A stretch of DNA of 50,085 bases from Streptomyces spiramenti (GTDB lineage: Bacteria; Actinomycetota; Actinomycetes; Streptomycetales; Streptomycetaceae). This document shows, in pieces, positions 1 through 8,376 of the stretch. The DNA is taken from contig NZ_JAAVJB010000013.1 of the NCBI RefSeq assembly GCF_012034385.1, forward strand, positions 1 to 50,085. The letters run 5' to 3'. Under the pieces are notes generated by a model that saw nothing but the letters and a program-made list of their open reading frames with translations, did no database searches and had not been told where the DNA came from. Positions within the stretch are counted from its first letter, which is position 1. Each line of letters opens with the position of its first letter. The position numbers were made by a program, and so were the translations under genes.

Positions 1-35
1 GCCCCGCCCACCGGCCGAACGGCGGTGGGCGGGGC
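1..35. terminator. Strong stem-loop, probable bidirectional terminator
   Basis: Positions 1-13 (GCCCCGCCCACCG) pair perfectly with 23-35 around a 9-nt loop. The stem lies about 40 nt past the stop of the minus-strand ABC permease. There is no U-tract, which is usual for Streptomyces terminators. Confidence 0.75.
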
Positions 36-73
36 GACGGTCGGGTGACCGGCGGGGTGACCGGCGGCCCCCG

Positions 74-1012
74 TCACTTGCGGTTGTACAGCCGCATCGT
101 CAGCGTGCCGAAGACGGCCATGATCAGCCCGCCCGCGACGAGCGTCCAGGTGATCTCACCGGTGTTGACGTGGCCGGCCATCAGGTCGCGGACAGCCGCC
201 ACCAGATGCGCGATGGGGTTGACCTCGACGAACCCCTGGAGCCAGCCGGGCATCGTCTCCGGCTCGACCAGGATGTTGCTGAGGAAGGTCATCGGGAAGA
301 GCACCATCATGGAGACGCCCATGACGGACTTCTCCGAGCGCAGCAGCAGCCCGAACATGGTCCAGATCCACGAGAACGCGAAGCAGAAGACGACCAGCAG
401 GCCGACTCCCGCCAGGACGCCCACGACTCCGCCGTCGGGCCGGAACCCGAGGATGAGACCGACCGTGAGGATCACCGCGGAAGCGACGGTGTAGCGGAAG
501 GCGTCCCCGAGCAGGTAGCCCACCATCGGTGACGGCCGCCAGACCGCCAGCGTGCGGAAGCGGTCGAAGACGCCCTTCTCGATGTCGTTGTTGACCGAGA
601 CACCGGTGTACATCGTCGTCATGACGACGCTCATGACCATGATCCCCGGCAGCAGGTACTGCAGGTACTCGGTGGTCGAGCCCGCCAGCGCACCTCCGAA
701 GAGGAAGGTGAACATCAGGGTCATGATGATCGGGAAGACCGTGACGTCGGCGAGCTGCTCCGGCACGTGCTTGATCTTCAGCATGGCGCGCCAACCGAAG
801 GTGGCGGAGGCGGAGACCGGCCCGGGACGCGGTGGCCGCTCCCGGTTGACGAGCAGTTCCGTCAGCGTGTCGGCGACGGGGCGGTCCGCGACCCCCGTGC
901 CCGCCGAGCCCGTGCCCGCCGGGCCCGCGCCACCGGCCGGGTCGGTGCCACCGGCCGATGCCGCCCCGCCGCCCCCGGTCTCGTTGCTGACGCCGGTGCT
1001 GGTGCTGGTCAT
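74..1012 (-). CDS. ABC-2 type multidrug/antibiotic exporter permease (DrrB-like)
   Basis: A 312-aa membrane protein and the permease half of an exporter with the ATPase encoded just upstream. Residues 1 to about 75 form a Gly/Ala/Thr-rich cytoplasmic tail, an unusually long low-complexity extension for this family. From about residue 80 the protein has the ABC-2 transporter layout, with roughly six hydrophobic segments (for example [20 protein letters not shown] and [20 protein letters not shown]) and the family phrase [23 protein letters not shown]. The ATG overlaps the stop of the ATPase gene (ATGA, 1009-1012), so the two are translationally coupled. Substrate is unknown. DrrAB-type pairs export daunorubicin-like or other drugs, but many are orphan exporters. 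Confidence 0.9.
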   Translation of the reverse strand: MTSTSTGVSNETGGGGAASAGGTDPAGGAGPAGTGSAGTGVADRPVADTLTELLVNRERPPRPGPVSASATFGWRAMLKIKHVPEQLADVTVFPIIMTLMFTFLFGGALAGSTTEYLQYLLPGIMVMSVVMTTMYTGVSVNNDIEKGVFDRFRTLAVWRPSPMVGYLLGDAFRYTVASAVILTVGLILGFRPDGGVVGVLAGVGLLVVFCFAFSWIWTMFGLLLRSEKSVMGVSMMVLFPMTFLSNILVEPETMPGWLQGFVEVNPIAHLVAAVRDLMAGHVNTGEITWTLVAGGLIMAVFGTLTMRLYNRK

Positions 1013-2109
1013 GCCGAGGTCCTTTCGGTGGTGCGGTCGCCGTGGGCGGTCCCGCCGTCGGTCGTGGAGGCGGCCCCCGGGCCGGCGGCAGCGGTCCCGT
1101 CCTGGGCCGGTGCCGCGTCCGCCGCGGCGCGGTCGCGGGGCTCCGCCGGGTGTCCGGTGATGGCCAGGAAGACCTCGTCGAGGCTGGGGCGGCCCAGCGA
1201 GAAGTCGTCCACGACGATTCCGGCCCGCGCCAGCTCGCCGAGCGCCGAGGCGGCCCGTTCCGCGGCGACCCGGTCGTCGCCGGTGGTGGAGAGCCGCGCC
1301 GTCAGTGCCACGGGGTCCGCTTCGAGCTGGACCTCGGTGGCGAGCGCGGTCGCCAGGACCTGCCGTGCCGCCTCCCGGCGGCCGGGGTCGCGCAGCCGCA
1401 CGTGGACGGCGCCGGCGCCGACGGACGACTTCAGCTCGCCGGGCGTGCCCTCCGCGATGACCCGGCCCTGGTCGATGACGGCGATCCGGCCCGCGAGCTG
1501 GTCCGCCTCCTCCAGGTACTGGGTGGTGAGCAGCACGGTGGTCCCCGTGGCGACGATCGTCCGGATGATCTCCCACACCTGGCTGCGGCTGCGCGGGTCG
1601 AGCCCCGTGGTGGGTTCGTCGAGGAAGAGCAGGTCGGGGATGTTCAGCAGGCTGGCGGCGATGTCCACGCGGCGTCGCATGCCACCCGAGTACTTCTTGA
1701 CCTGGCGGCCGGCCGCGGCCTCCAGACCGAACGCGGCCAGCAACTCGTCGCCGCGTTCCCGGGCGGCCCGCCTGTCGTAGCCGAGCAGCCGGCCGAGGAG
1801 CGTCAGGTTCTCGCTGCCCGTGAGGTCCTCGTCGAGGGAGGCGTACTGCCCCGTCATGCTGACCCGGCGGCGGACCTTCTCCGGCTCGCGCCGCACGTCG
1901 TGGCCGAAGACGCGGGCGGTGCCGCCGTCCGGTCGCAACAGCGTCGCGAGCATCTTCACCGTGGTGGTCTTGCCGGCACCGTTCGGGCCGAGCACACCGT
2001 AGACGGCCCCGGCCGGCACCGACAGGTCGACGCCGTCCACGGCGCGGTTGTCGCCGAAGGTCTTCACCAGCCCGCTGGTCTCGATCACTGGTGAGTGGTG
2101 GTCGGTCAT
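1009..2109 (-). CDS. ABC transporter ATP-binding protein (DrrA-like)
   Basis: A 366-aa ATPase that powers the coupled permease. Visible motifs are Walker [10 protein letters not shown] (residues 41-49), a YSGGMRRR signature, Walker [14 protein letters not shown], and an H-loop region in [17 protein letters not shown]. The C-terminal part after about residue 220 matches the DrrA-type extension ([35 protein letters not shown]). The ATG at 2109 is preceded by GGAAAG. Longer upstream reading in this frame has no matching start context. It lies 50 bp downstream of the FMN reductase and is probably in the same operon. Confidence 0.93.
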   Translation of the reverse strand: MTDHHSPVIETSGLVKTFGDNRAVDGVDLSVPAGAVYGVLGPNGAGKTTTVKMLATLLRPDGGTARVFGHDVRREPEKVRRRVSMTGQYASLDEDLTGSENLTLLGRLLGYDRRAARERGDELLAAFGLEAAAGRQVKKYSGGMRRRVDIAASLLNIPDLLFLDEPTTGLDPRSRSQVWEIIRTIVATGTTVLLTTQYLEEADQLAGRIAVIDQGRVIAEGTPGELKSSVGAGAVHVRLRDPGRREAARQVLATALATEVQLEADPVALTARLSTTGDDRVAAERAASALGELARAGIVVDDFSLGRPSLDEVFLAITGHPAEPRDRAAADAAPAQDGTAAAGPGAASTTDGGTAHGDRTTERTSA

Positions 2110-2159
2110 CTCTTTCCTTCGTCCGTGGTGGTTGGGGTGGGTCGCCGGGGACGTGCGGG

Positions 2160-2744
2160 TCAGCCGGGATACGGGCGCGCCGCTCGGCCCTCGCGGAGGG
2201 TGAGCCCCCACCAGCCGAGGTGGTCCAGTACCTGGTGGGCGACGCATCGCCGCTCCTCGGCGCCGGTCGCGCCACCGAGGTCGTCGGGGGTCCCGTCGAG
2301 GAGGTCGAGGTGGAGGCCGTCGCGCAGGGTGACGGCGCGAAGCTCGGTGAAGACCGAGCGCAGCTGTTCGACCGCGTAGCGGCCGGCCCATCGGTAGCCG
2401 TAGGAGACGAAGGCGACGGGCTTCGCCTGCCACTCGTCGAAACCGTAGTCGATGGCCTGCTTCAGCGGCGCCGGGAAGCTGCGGTTGTACTCGGGCGTGA
2501 CGACGACGAAGCTCTCGGCCCTTCGCAGCCGTCGGGCGAACTCGGTGACCGTGGCGTCCGGAGTGTCGGCCCGGCGTCTTGGGAACTCCCACTCGGCCAG
2601 ATCGAGAAGATCGATCTCGTGGTCGTCGCGGTCCGTGGCGAGCGCGGTGAACCAGCTCCCGATCGCCTCACCGGCGCGGGTCTCGCGGGTACTGCCGACG
2701 ATGACGGCGGTACGCAGCGGTGCCGCGGTGGGGTCCTCGCTCAT
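2160..2744 (-). CDS. NADPH-dependent FMN reductase family flavoprotein
   Basis: A 194-aa flavodoxin-fold reductase. The N-terminal strand and phosphate-binding loop [20 protein letters not shown], and the central [21 protein letters not shown] signature, are diagnostic of the NADPH-dependent FMN/azoreductase-like family. The ATG at 2744 has a GAGGAGG ribosome binding site. The substrate may be a flavin, quinone or azo compound and cannot be told from sequence. It leads the operon with the DrrAB-like pair, which suggests a redox-stress or drug-response unit. Two 10-bp direct repeats lie just upstream of its start. Confidence 0.9.
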   Translation of the reverse strand: MSEDPTAAPLRTAVIVGSTRETRAGEAIGSWFTALATDRDDHEIDLLDLAEWEFPRRRADTPDATVTEFARRLRRAESFVVVTPEYNRSFPAPLKQAIDYGFDEWQAKPVAFVSYGYRWAGRYAVEQLRSVFTELRAVTLRDGLHLDLLDGTPDDLGGATGAEERRCVAHQVLDHLGWWGLTLREGRAARPYPG

Positions 2745-2775
2745 CCCTGGTGCCTCCTCGGTCTCACCTGTGGGG

Positions 2776-2806
2776 CGCGAGATCGCTCCTCGCTGTCGCG
2801 AGATCG
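2776..2806. promoter_or_regulatory. 10-bp direct repeat, candidate operator of the FMN reductase operon
   Basis: CGCGAGATCG occurs at 2776-2785 and again at 2797-2806. The period is 21 bp, two helical turns, and the pair lies 32-62 bp upstream of the reductase start. This is typical spacing for a dimeric regulator, but none is identified. Confidence 0.4.
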
Positions 2807-2813
2807 TTTCTGG

Positions 2814-2858
2814 CGGACCGCGTCCGACGGGCTCGCGAGACCCGCCGGACGCGGTCCG
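2814..2858. repeat. Large imperfect palindrome between divergent genes
   Basis: CGGACCGCGTCCG (2814-2826) is perfectly inverted at 2846-2858. A second inner pair, CGGG/CCCG, closes a loop that contains the self-complementary CTCGCGAG. The total is 17 bp of stem. It lies between the reductase start and the erm promoter and could be an insulator/terminator or an operator. Confidence 0.6.
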
Positions 2859-2888
2859 ACACCGGTCGGCCGCCGCGCGGAAAAGGTG

Positions 2889-2917
2889 TTGCCCGCTCCG
2901 GGCGGCGTCCGTAGGGT
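2889..2917 (+). promoter_or_regulatory. Candidate promoter of the erm leader transcript
   Basis: TTGCCC (2889-2894) and TAGGGT (2912-2917) are separated by 17 bp. The expected start of transcription, about 7 nt after the -10 hexamer, falls at the ATG of the small leader ORF at 2925. The leader would therefore be translated from a leaderless mRNA. Confidence 0.45.
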
Positions 2918-2924
2918 CCGGGCC

Positions 2925-2969
2925 ATGTGCTGCACCATGGCCGCCGTGACGCGCCCCCGCCGCTCCTAG
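2925..2969 (+). CDS. Putative Erm leader peptide MCCTMAAVTRPRRS (14 aa)
   Basis: A 14-codon ORF about 180 nt upstream of the erm gene. Residues 10-13 (RPRR) contain the Arg-X-Arg pattern. Macrolides and ketolides are known to stall ribosomes at such +X+ motifs, as in the RLR of ErmDL. The last codons and the TAG stop are inside a 9-bp hairpin (2956-2976). Position, size, motif and hairpin all fit an attenuation leader for inducible macrolide resistance. This is inference; no homologue search was possible. Confidence 0.5.
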   Translation: MCCTMAAVTRPRRS

Positions 2970-3080
2970 CGGCGGGCCCTCACCTCCCGAGCCGCGCCCC
3001 CGCCCCCGTCGGCCGCACTCCGCTGCCGCCACCGGGGTTCCGGGCGCCGTCCTCGCACCCGTGACGAACGCACCGCCGCT
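2956..3080 (+). promoter_or_regulatory. Candidate attenuator with two alternative pairings
   Basis: CCCGCCGCT (2956-2964) pairs perfectly with AGCGGCGGG (2968-2976). The same 2968-2975 strand can instead pair for 8 bp with CCGCCGCT at 3073-3080. A ribosome stalled on the RPR codons of the leader would cover the first arm and favour the second pairing. Whether this frees the erm start is not shown by sequence alone. Confidence 0.4.
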
Positions 3081-3148
3081 CCCCGCGCGACCAGCGCCGG
3101 GCGGCCGTTCGTGCTGCCCGGCTTCCCACTGCCCCGGAGTCCGGCACC

Positions 3149-4216
3149 GTGCCCTTCCAGCATTCCCACAGCGACCCCCGAGACCACAGCGATCCCCGAG
3201 ACCACAGCGATCCCCGAGACCACAGCGATCCCCGCGACCCCCGCGACGGCCGTCGAGCCCGCACCGACGGACCCGACCGCACCGACGGACCCGAGCGCGC
3301 CGTGCCCCGCGAGCGCCGGGGCGGTCGGCATGCCCTCGCCGACGGGCGCCACGAGTTCGGCCAGAACTTCCTGGTCGACCGCGGCGTGGTGGAGAAGGTC
3401 GTGCGACTCGTCGCAGCCACCTCCGGCCCCGTCGTGGAGATCGGTCCGGGCGACGGCGCGTTGACGCTGCCGATGCGGCGGCTGGGCCGCTCCCTCACCG
3501 CCGTGGAGCTGGACGGGGTGCGGGCGCGGGAGCTCCGCCGCCGGGCCGGTCCGGGCGTGACAGTGGTGGAGGGGGACTTCCTTCGCCACCGACTGCCGTC
3601 CTCCCCCTTCGTCCTGGTCGGCAACGTGCCGTTCGACCGGACGACCGCGCTGCTGCGGCGGGTGCTGCACGCGGACCACTGGACAGACGCGGTACTGCTC
3701 GTGCAGTGGGAGGTGGCTCGGCGGCGCGCCGGGGTCGGCGGGGCCACCATGATGACAGCGCAGTGGTGGCCCTGGTACGACTTCGCGCTGGTGGCGCGGG
3801 TCCCGGCGGGGGCTTTCCACCCTCGGCCGGGTGTCGACGGCGGCCTCCTGCTGGTGGAGCGGCGGCGGGAGCCGCTGGTGCCGGCGTCGGAGCGCGTCCG
3901 CTACCAGGGGCTGGTGCACGCCGTGTTCACCGGGCGCGGGAGGGGGGTGCGACAGATCGTGCGTGGTGCGTGCCCGTCGCTGTCTTCCGCCGGTGCGGCG
4001 GCCTGGGCGCGGCGGCACCGGCTCGGCGACCGCGACCTGCCCCGGACGCTTTCCGCCCCGGCCTGGGCCGACCTGCACCGGATCACCTCGCCCGGTTCGG
4101 GAGCCGCGCCGCCCCGCGCGGTCGGCGGGCGGGCGGCGGGTACCTCCGCGCAGGTCCGGCGTGCGGCACGCGGTGGCGGCGCTCGTGGTGGTGACCGAGG
4201 GGACCGGCGGCGCTGA
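3149..4216 (+). CDS. Erm-family 23S rRNA (adenine-N6) methyltransferase
   Basis: A 355-aa protein expected to methylate A2058 of 23S rRNA and give macrolide-lincosamide-streptogramin B resistance. Family marks are HEFGQNFLVDR (about residues 67-77), the SAM loop EIGPGDG (about 97-103) and the catalytic NVPF at about 159-162. The C-terminal part is Arg/Gly-rich (RGGDRGDRRR), as in Erm(E). The chosen GTG at 3149 has GGAG 9 nt upstream. A second GTG at 3302 would give a protein starting PRERRGGRH, closer to most Erm proteins. The region between the two starts is a disordered extension built on an 18-bp tandem repeat. It converges with the SAM methyltransferase downstream. Confidence 0.85.
   Translation: MPFQHSHSDPRDHSDPRDHSDPRDHSDPRDPRDGRRARTDGPDRTDGPERAVPRERRGGRHALADGRHEFGQNFLVDRGVVEKVVRLVAATSGPVVEIGPGDGALTLPMRRLGRSLTAVELDGVRARELRRRAGPGVTVVEGDFLRHRLPSSPFVLVGNVPFDRTTALLRRVLHADHWTDAVLLVQWEVARRRAGVGGATMMTAQWWPWYDFALVARVPAGAFHPRPGVDGGLLLVERRREPLVPASERVRYQGLVHAVFTGRGRGVRQIVRGACPSLSSAGAAAWARRHRLGDRDLPRTLSAPAWADLHRITSPGSGAAPPRAVGGRAAGTSAQVRRAARGGGARGGDRGDRRR
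3170..3241 (+). repeat. 18-bp tandem repeat, about 3.6 copies
   Basis: The unit agcgatccccgagaccac starts at 3170, 3188, 3206 and 3224, with the last copy diverged. In the erm frame it encodes the hexapeptide SDPRDH repeated. It lies either in the N-terminal extension of Erm or, if translation starts at 3302, in the 5' leader. Confidence 0.9.
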
Positions 4217-4306
4217 CGGCACGGCCCGCAGCGCTGCCGCCCGAGCGGGCGACGGGGCAGCCTCCGTCGCCATGCCGCGACCTGCGGAGGCCGCTCCCCG
4301 CGCCGG

Positions 4307-5167
4307 TCAGCCGTCCGTGTGTCCCGCGTCGGGGCCGTCGGCGGGCGCCGGGCCGACGTCCTCGCGGCGCGCCCGGGACCCGCGGGCGGTGGCAGGCCGG
4401 AGCACGCGGATCTTCGACTGCCCGTGGGGGAGCTCCTCCCAGTCGGACATGAAGGCGGCCTCCAGCCCGTGGGAGGCCGCGAGCGCCGTGAGGGTCTCGG
4501 TGCGGTAGTAGAAGTCCTCCCGCAGCACCTGGTGCTCGCGGCCCTCGGTCCGGTCGAAGGTGAAGTCGAACCAGCCGCCGGGGCGCAGCACGCGACCGAC
4601 GTGCGCGAGGCATTCGTCGATCACCTCGGGCGGCGAGTGCGAGAAGACGCTGTGGGCGTGCACGACGTGGAAGTGCTCGTCGGGGAGGAAGTCGAGGGTG
4701 AGGTCGTCGGTCATGGTGAGGTGGGGCAGTTTCGACTGGAGGCCGCGCTCGACCAGCGTCCGCTTGGCGTGGACCAGGATGTCGGGGGAGATGTCGATGC
4801 CGTAGTAGTGCCCGCTGTCGAGGTGGTCGATGAAACGCCACCCGGCGCGGAGGTTGCCGCAGCCGATCTCCAGCATGTGGTGGTCCGGCCGCAGGCCGTG
4901 GCGCAGCAGGTAGTCGAACTGCATTGCGCCCAGCGCCAGCCAGCGTTCGTTGTTCCTGCTGCCGACGGCCGCGCGGGGGTCGCGCGCGGCGTCGGAGGCC
5001 ATGACGGCGCGGTAGTAGGCGACGTGGTCGCGGTGGCGCGCGCGGAGCCAGAGGTCACGTGCGGTGCGGCGGACGTGCGGCGCGATGCGCCCGGGGTGGC
5101 GCGCCGCGTAGCGCAGCCGGTGCCCGAGCTCGGCGCGGTTGCGCGTGCGGTCGGCGTGAGGCGACAT
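4307..5167 (-). CDS. Class I SAM-dependent methyltransferase
   Basis: A 286-aa protein with SAM motif I MLEIGCGNLRAG, acidic loop YYGIDISPDIL, and post-motif HVVHAHSVFSHSPPEVIDECLAHVGRVLRPGGWFDFTFD, the usual order for class I methyltransferases. The N-terminal 80 residues are Arg/His-rich and helical. The ATG at 5167 has GGAGGGAG upstream; an in-frame start 54 nt further up lacks one. The substrate is unknown; the closest family look is methyltransferases of glycan or small-molecule loci. It is convergent with erm. Confidence 0.85.
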   Translation of the reverse strand: MSPHADRTRNRAELGHRLRYAARHPGRIAPHVRRTARDLWLRARHRDHVAYYRAVMASDAARDPRAAVGSRNNERWLALGAMQFDYLLRHGLRPDHHMLEIGCGNLRAGWRFIDHLDSGHYYGIDISPDILVHAKRTLVERGLQSKLPHLTMTDDLTLDFLPDEHFHVVHAHSVFSHSPPEVIDECLAHVGRVLRPGGWFDFTFDRTEGREHQVLREDFYYRTETLTALAASHGLEAAFMSDWEELPHGQSKIRVLRPATARGSRARREDVGPAPADGPDAGHTDG

Positions 5168-5290
5168 CGGCGTCTCCCTCCGGGATAGGCCGAAAGTACC
5201 GCCGCGGGCACCCCTCCTCAACCGGTGTGTGCCGTTCGGGGCTGCCGCCCGGTGGCCCTTGCCCGTCGCACGGTGGCCGCCGGCCGGTGG

Positions 5291-5539
5291 TCAGCCGTGG
5301 CCGTGGCCGGGGGTGTCGCGGTCCTCGTCCCGGTCGGTGTCGCCGCTCCCGCCGCCGCCCGGGGTCGTCTCGTTCACGGGAGGCGGTGCCGCGGGTTCGG
5401 TGAGCGTGCCGACGGTGAAGGCGGTGCCGAAGACGAGTGCCAGCGCGGCGGCGAAGGCGCCCATCCGCAGCGCGGCGCTGTCGCCGCCGTCGCCGGAGAA
5501 CCTCTCGCGGAGTCCTCGCTGGGTTCGGCCGGTCGTCAC
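5291..5539 (-). CDS. Small single-pass membrane protein, divergent from copA
   Basis: An 82-aa protein with a basic N-terminus (TTGRTQRGLRERF), one hydrophobic helix (about residues 24-45) and an acidic Pro/Gly/Asp tail ending in GHGHG. The GTG at 5539 is chosen for its AGGAGG site; the longer in-frame ATG at 5644 would put the promoter boxes inside the gene. No catalytic motif is visible. Its promoter region is shared with copA, and one CsoR box lies about 100 bp upstream, so copper-responsive expression is likely. The His-containing tail could bind metal, but that is speculation. Confidence 0.7.
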   Translation of the reverse strand: MTTGRTQRGLRERFSGDGGDSAALRMGAFAAALALVFGTAFTVGTLTEPAAPPPVNETTPGGGGSGDTDRDEDRDTPGHGHG

Positions 5540-5642
5540 AGGGACCTCCTCGGTCGTGCGGTCGGTGGCGGGTCGTCGCCCGGCGCCTCCCGGTCGGCCG
5601 GTCGGCCGGTTCCTGATCGCCGAGCCACCGTCGCCGCCGAGC

Positions 5643-5746
5643 ATACCCCCGTAGGGTATCTGTTGAACCCGTGCGACGGAAGCCGCGCCGCTTGCGTCAC
5701 GTACCCAGTGGGGGTATACCGGGAGAGAGATACCCCCGCCGGGTAT
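5643..5746. promoter_or_regulatory. Three CsoR-type copper operator boxes
   Basis: Boxes with identical geometry lie at 5643-5659 (ATACCC-N5-GGGTAT), 5702-5716 (TACCC-N5-GGGTA) and 5730-5746 (ATACCC-N5-GGGTAT). CsoR of Streptomyces represses copper genes through pseudo-palindromes of this type. The middle box overlaps the -10 of the copA promoter. No csoR gene is in the window, so control is in trans. Confidence 0.85.
5692..5720 (+). promoter_or_regulatory. copA promoter
   Basis: TTGCGT (5692-5697), 17-bp spacer, TATACC (5715-5720). The spacer and -10 coincide with the middle CsoR box, which fits repression by occlusion. Confidence 0.6.
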
Positions 5747-5775
5747 CGCGGAGTCGCGCAGGAGGAGACGGGACC

Positions 5776-8211
5776 ATGACGACGGGCACCGGGACGGCCA
5801 CCGAGGTGGAGCTGTCCATCGGCGGTATGACGTGCGCCGCCTGCGCCGTCCGTATCGAGAAGAAGCTCAATCGGATGGACGGGGTGACCGCGACCGTCAA
5901 CTACGCCACCGAGAAGGCCCGTGCGACCGTCGCCGACGGCACCGCCGTCGAGGAGCTCGTCGCCACGGTCGAGGGGGCCGGTTACACCGCTGTCCCGCCC
6001 CCGCCGCCCCGCGCGGCGGCGGGGGACGACGCGGCGGAGCACGGCGCCTACGGGGGGCACAGCGCCGAGCCCCCCGGCCGCGACTCGCTCGCGCTGCTCC
6101 GCCATCGGATGCTCGTCACGTGGGCGCTGGCGCTTCCCGTGATCGTCCTGGCCATGGTGCCCGCCTGGCAGTTCGAGTACTGGCAGTGGCTGTCGCTGAC
6201 CCTCGCCGCACCGGCGGTGGTGTGGGGCGGCTGGCAGTTCCACCGGGCCGCGTGGACCAACGCCCGGCACGGTGCCGCCACGATGGACACCCTGATCTCC
6301 GTAGGCACCACCGCCGCGACCCTGTGGTCGGTCTGGGCGCTGTTCCTGGGGACCGCGGGTCGACCGGGGATGACCCACGGCTTCGAGCTCACCATCGCGC
6401 GAACGGACGCCGGCGGCAACATCTACCTGGAGGTCGCCGCCGGTGTCATCGCGTTCATCCTGACCGGCCGGTACGTGGAGGCCCGTACCAAGCGAAAGGC
6501 GGGTGCGGCACTGCGCGCGCTGCTGGAACTCGGCGCGCGTGACGCGGTGGTGCTGCGCGACGGTCGCGAGGTGCGGGTGCCGGTCGAACAGCTGAAGGTC
6601 GGCGACCACTTCGTCGTCCGCCCGGGCGAGACCGTCGCCACCGACGGACGGGTGCTGCGCGGGGAGTCCGCGGTCGACGCCTCGATGCTGACGGGGGAGT
6701 CCGTCCCCGTCGAGGTCGCGCCCGACGACAGCGTCACCGGCGCCACCGTCAACACCTCCGGACGGCTGGTGGTCGAGGCCACCCGCGTCGGCTCCGACAC
6801 CCAACTGGCGCGCATGGCGAAGCTGGTGGAGGACGCGCAGTCGGGCAAGGCCGCCGTGCAGCGGCTCGCGGACCGGGTCTCGGCCGTGTTCGTGCCGTCC
6901 GTGATCGGCGTCGCCGTCGCGGCCTTCGGTTTCTGGCTGGGCAACGGGTCGGGCCTCGGGGCCGCGTTCACCGCGGCCGTCGCCGTACTGATCATCGCCT
7001 GCCCCTGCGCCCTCGGGCTCGCCACGCCGACCGCGCTGATGGTCGGCACCGGCCGCGGCGCCCAACTGGGCATCCTGATCAAGGGTCCGGAGGTCCTGGA
7101 GAACACCCGGCGGGTCGACACCGTCGTGCTGGACAAGACCGGCACCGTCACCACCGGCCGCATGACGCTGGTCGCCGTCCGCACCGCCGCCGGTGGCGAG
7201 GACGAGGAACGGGAAGCACTGCGGCTGGCCGGTGCGCTGGAGCACGCCTCGGAGCATCCGATCGCCCGCGCCGTCGCCGCCGGTGCCGAGGAACGCGTGG
7301 GGCCGTTGCCCGAGGTGGCGTCGTTCACCAACCTCGCCGGCCTCGGCGTGCGGGGCGTGGTCGAGGGCCGCACCGTGTCGGTGGGCCGGGCGCGGCTCTT
7401 CGCCGAGTCCGGTATCGATGTGCCCGCCGAACTGGCGGAGTTGGTGGAGGGCGCCCAGCGTCGGGGCGCGACGGCGGTGCTGGTCGGCTGGGAGGGCCGG
7501 GCGCGCGCCGTGCTGGAGATCGCGGACGCGGTCAAGGAGACGAGCGCGGAGGCGATCCGGCGGCTGCGTGCCCTCGGGCTGACACCGGTGCTGCTGACGG
7601 GCGACAACTGGGCCGTCGCCGAGGCGGTCGCCGCGGAGGTCGGCATCGACGAGGTCGTCGCGGAGGTCATGCCGGAGGACAAGGTCGCGGTGATCCGGGA
7701 GCTCCAGGCGGAGGGACGGACCGTCGCCATGGTCGGTGACGGCGTCAACGACGCGGCGGCGCTCGCCACGGCGGACCTGGGCCTGGCGATGGGCACGGGC
7801 ACGGACGCCGCCATGGAGGCGGGCGACCTCACGCTGGTGCGGGGCGACCTGCGGGCGGCGGCCGACGCCATCCGCCTGTCGCGGCGGACCCTCTTCACCA
7901 TCAAGACCAACCTGGTCTGGGCGTTCGGCTACAACACCGCGGCGATCCCGGTGGCGGCAGCCGGTCTCCTGAACCCCATGCTGGCGGGCGCGGCCATGGC
8001 GTTCTCCTCGGTGTCGGTCGTGCTCAACAGCCTCCGACTGCGGACGTTCCGCGCGGCGGGGGAGGGGACCACCCAGGACCGGCGAGCCGCCGGGCCCTCC
8101 CCGACGACTCGACCCGCCGATCCGGGAGGCTCGGTCACCGGCCCCGACTCCGCCACCGACGACGAGGCGTGGGACCTCACCCGCGAGGACAGCGGCACGC
8201 CCCGACGCTGA
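5776..8211 (+). CDS. copA: Copper-translocating P1B-type ATPase
   Basis: An 811-aa copper exporter of the plasma membrane. An N-terminal heavy-metal-associated domain carries GMTCAAC (residues 17-23). TM helices begin near residue 110. The actuator loop has TGES (about 306), the Cu(I) site CPC lies in TM6 (about 409-411), followed by the phosphorylation loop DKTGT (about 453), the P1B signature HP in SEHPIARA, and the hinge [10 protein letters not shown] (about 654). The start ATG at 5776 has GGAGGAG 8 nt upstream. The in-frame reading from 5671 runs through the operators and is not used. The C-terminal about 50 residues are an acidic disordered tail. Confidence 0.96.
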   Translation: MTTGTGTATEVELSIGGMTCAACAVRIEKKLNRMDGVTATVNYATEKARATVADGTAVEELVATVEGAGYTAVPPPPPRAAAGDDAAEHGAYGGHSAEPPGRDSLALLRHRMLVTWALALPVIVLAMVPAWQFEYWQWLSLTLAAPAVVWGGWQFHRAAWTNARHGAATMDTLISVGTTAATLWSVWALFLGTAGRPGMTHGFELTIARTDAGGNIYLEVAAGVIAFILTGRYVEARTKRKAGAALRALLELGARDAVVLRDGREVRVPVEQLKVGDHFVVRPGETVATDGRVLRGESAVDASMLTGESVPVEVAPDDSVTGATVNTSGRLVVEATRVGSDTQLARMAKLVEDAQSGKAAVQRLADRVSAVFVPSVIGVAVAAFGFWLGNGSGLGAAFTAAVAVLIIACPCALGLATPTALMVGTGRGAQLGILIKGPEVLENTRRVDTVVLDKTGTVTTGRMTLVAVRTAAGGEDEEREALRLAGALEHASEHPIARAVAAGAEERVGPLPEVASFTNLAGLGVRGVVEGRTVSVGRARLFAESGIDVPAELAELVEGAQRRGATAVLVGWEGRARAVLEIADAVKETSAEAIRRLRALGLTPVLLTGDNWAVAEAVAAEVGIDEVVAEVMPEDKVAVIRELQAEGRTVAMVGDGVNDAAALATADLGLAMGTGTDAAMEAGDLTLVRGDLRAAADAIRLSRRTLFTIKTNLVWAFGYNTAAIPVAAAGLLNPMLAGAAMAFSSVSVVLNSLRLRTFRAAGEGTTQDRRAAGPSPTTRPADPGGSVTGPDSATDDEAWDLTREDSGTPRR

Positions 8212-8376
8212 GACCGCACCCTCCGAGCCGCCCCCCGAGCCGCCCCCCTCCGAGCCGACGTACCGCCGCCGCTGCCGCGGAGGACGCACGGCGACGCCCG
8301 AGGTCGGACCGGGAGGGGTCGCCGCGCCGGGGCCTCACCCGCGCGGGGGTCACCCGCGCCGGGGCGGCGGCTCGGC

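Noticed and set aside
3170-3241. CRISPR array candidates here, at 36917-36958 and at 45782-45852
   Set aside because: Repeats are directly adjacent with no spacers; they are simple tandem repeats.
2966-4273. Long open frames antisense to erm, and similar long antisense frames over the ABC, copA, ABC-F, aspS, acyl-CoA dehydrogenase and aminopeptidase genes
   Set aside because: Composition is Arg/Pro/Gly/Ala shadow typical of high-GC DNA; no motifs, and real genes on the other strand explain them.
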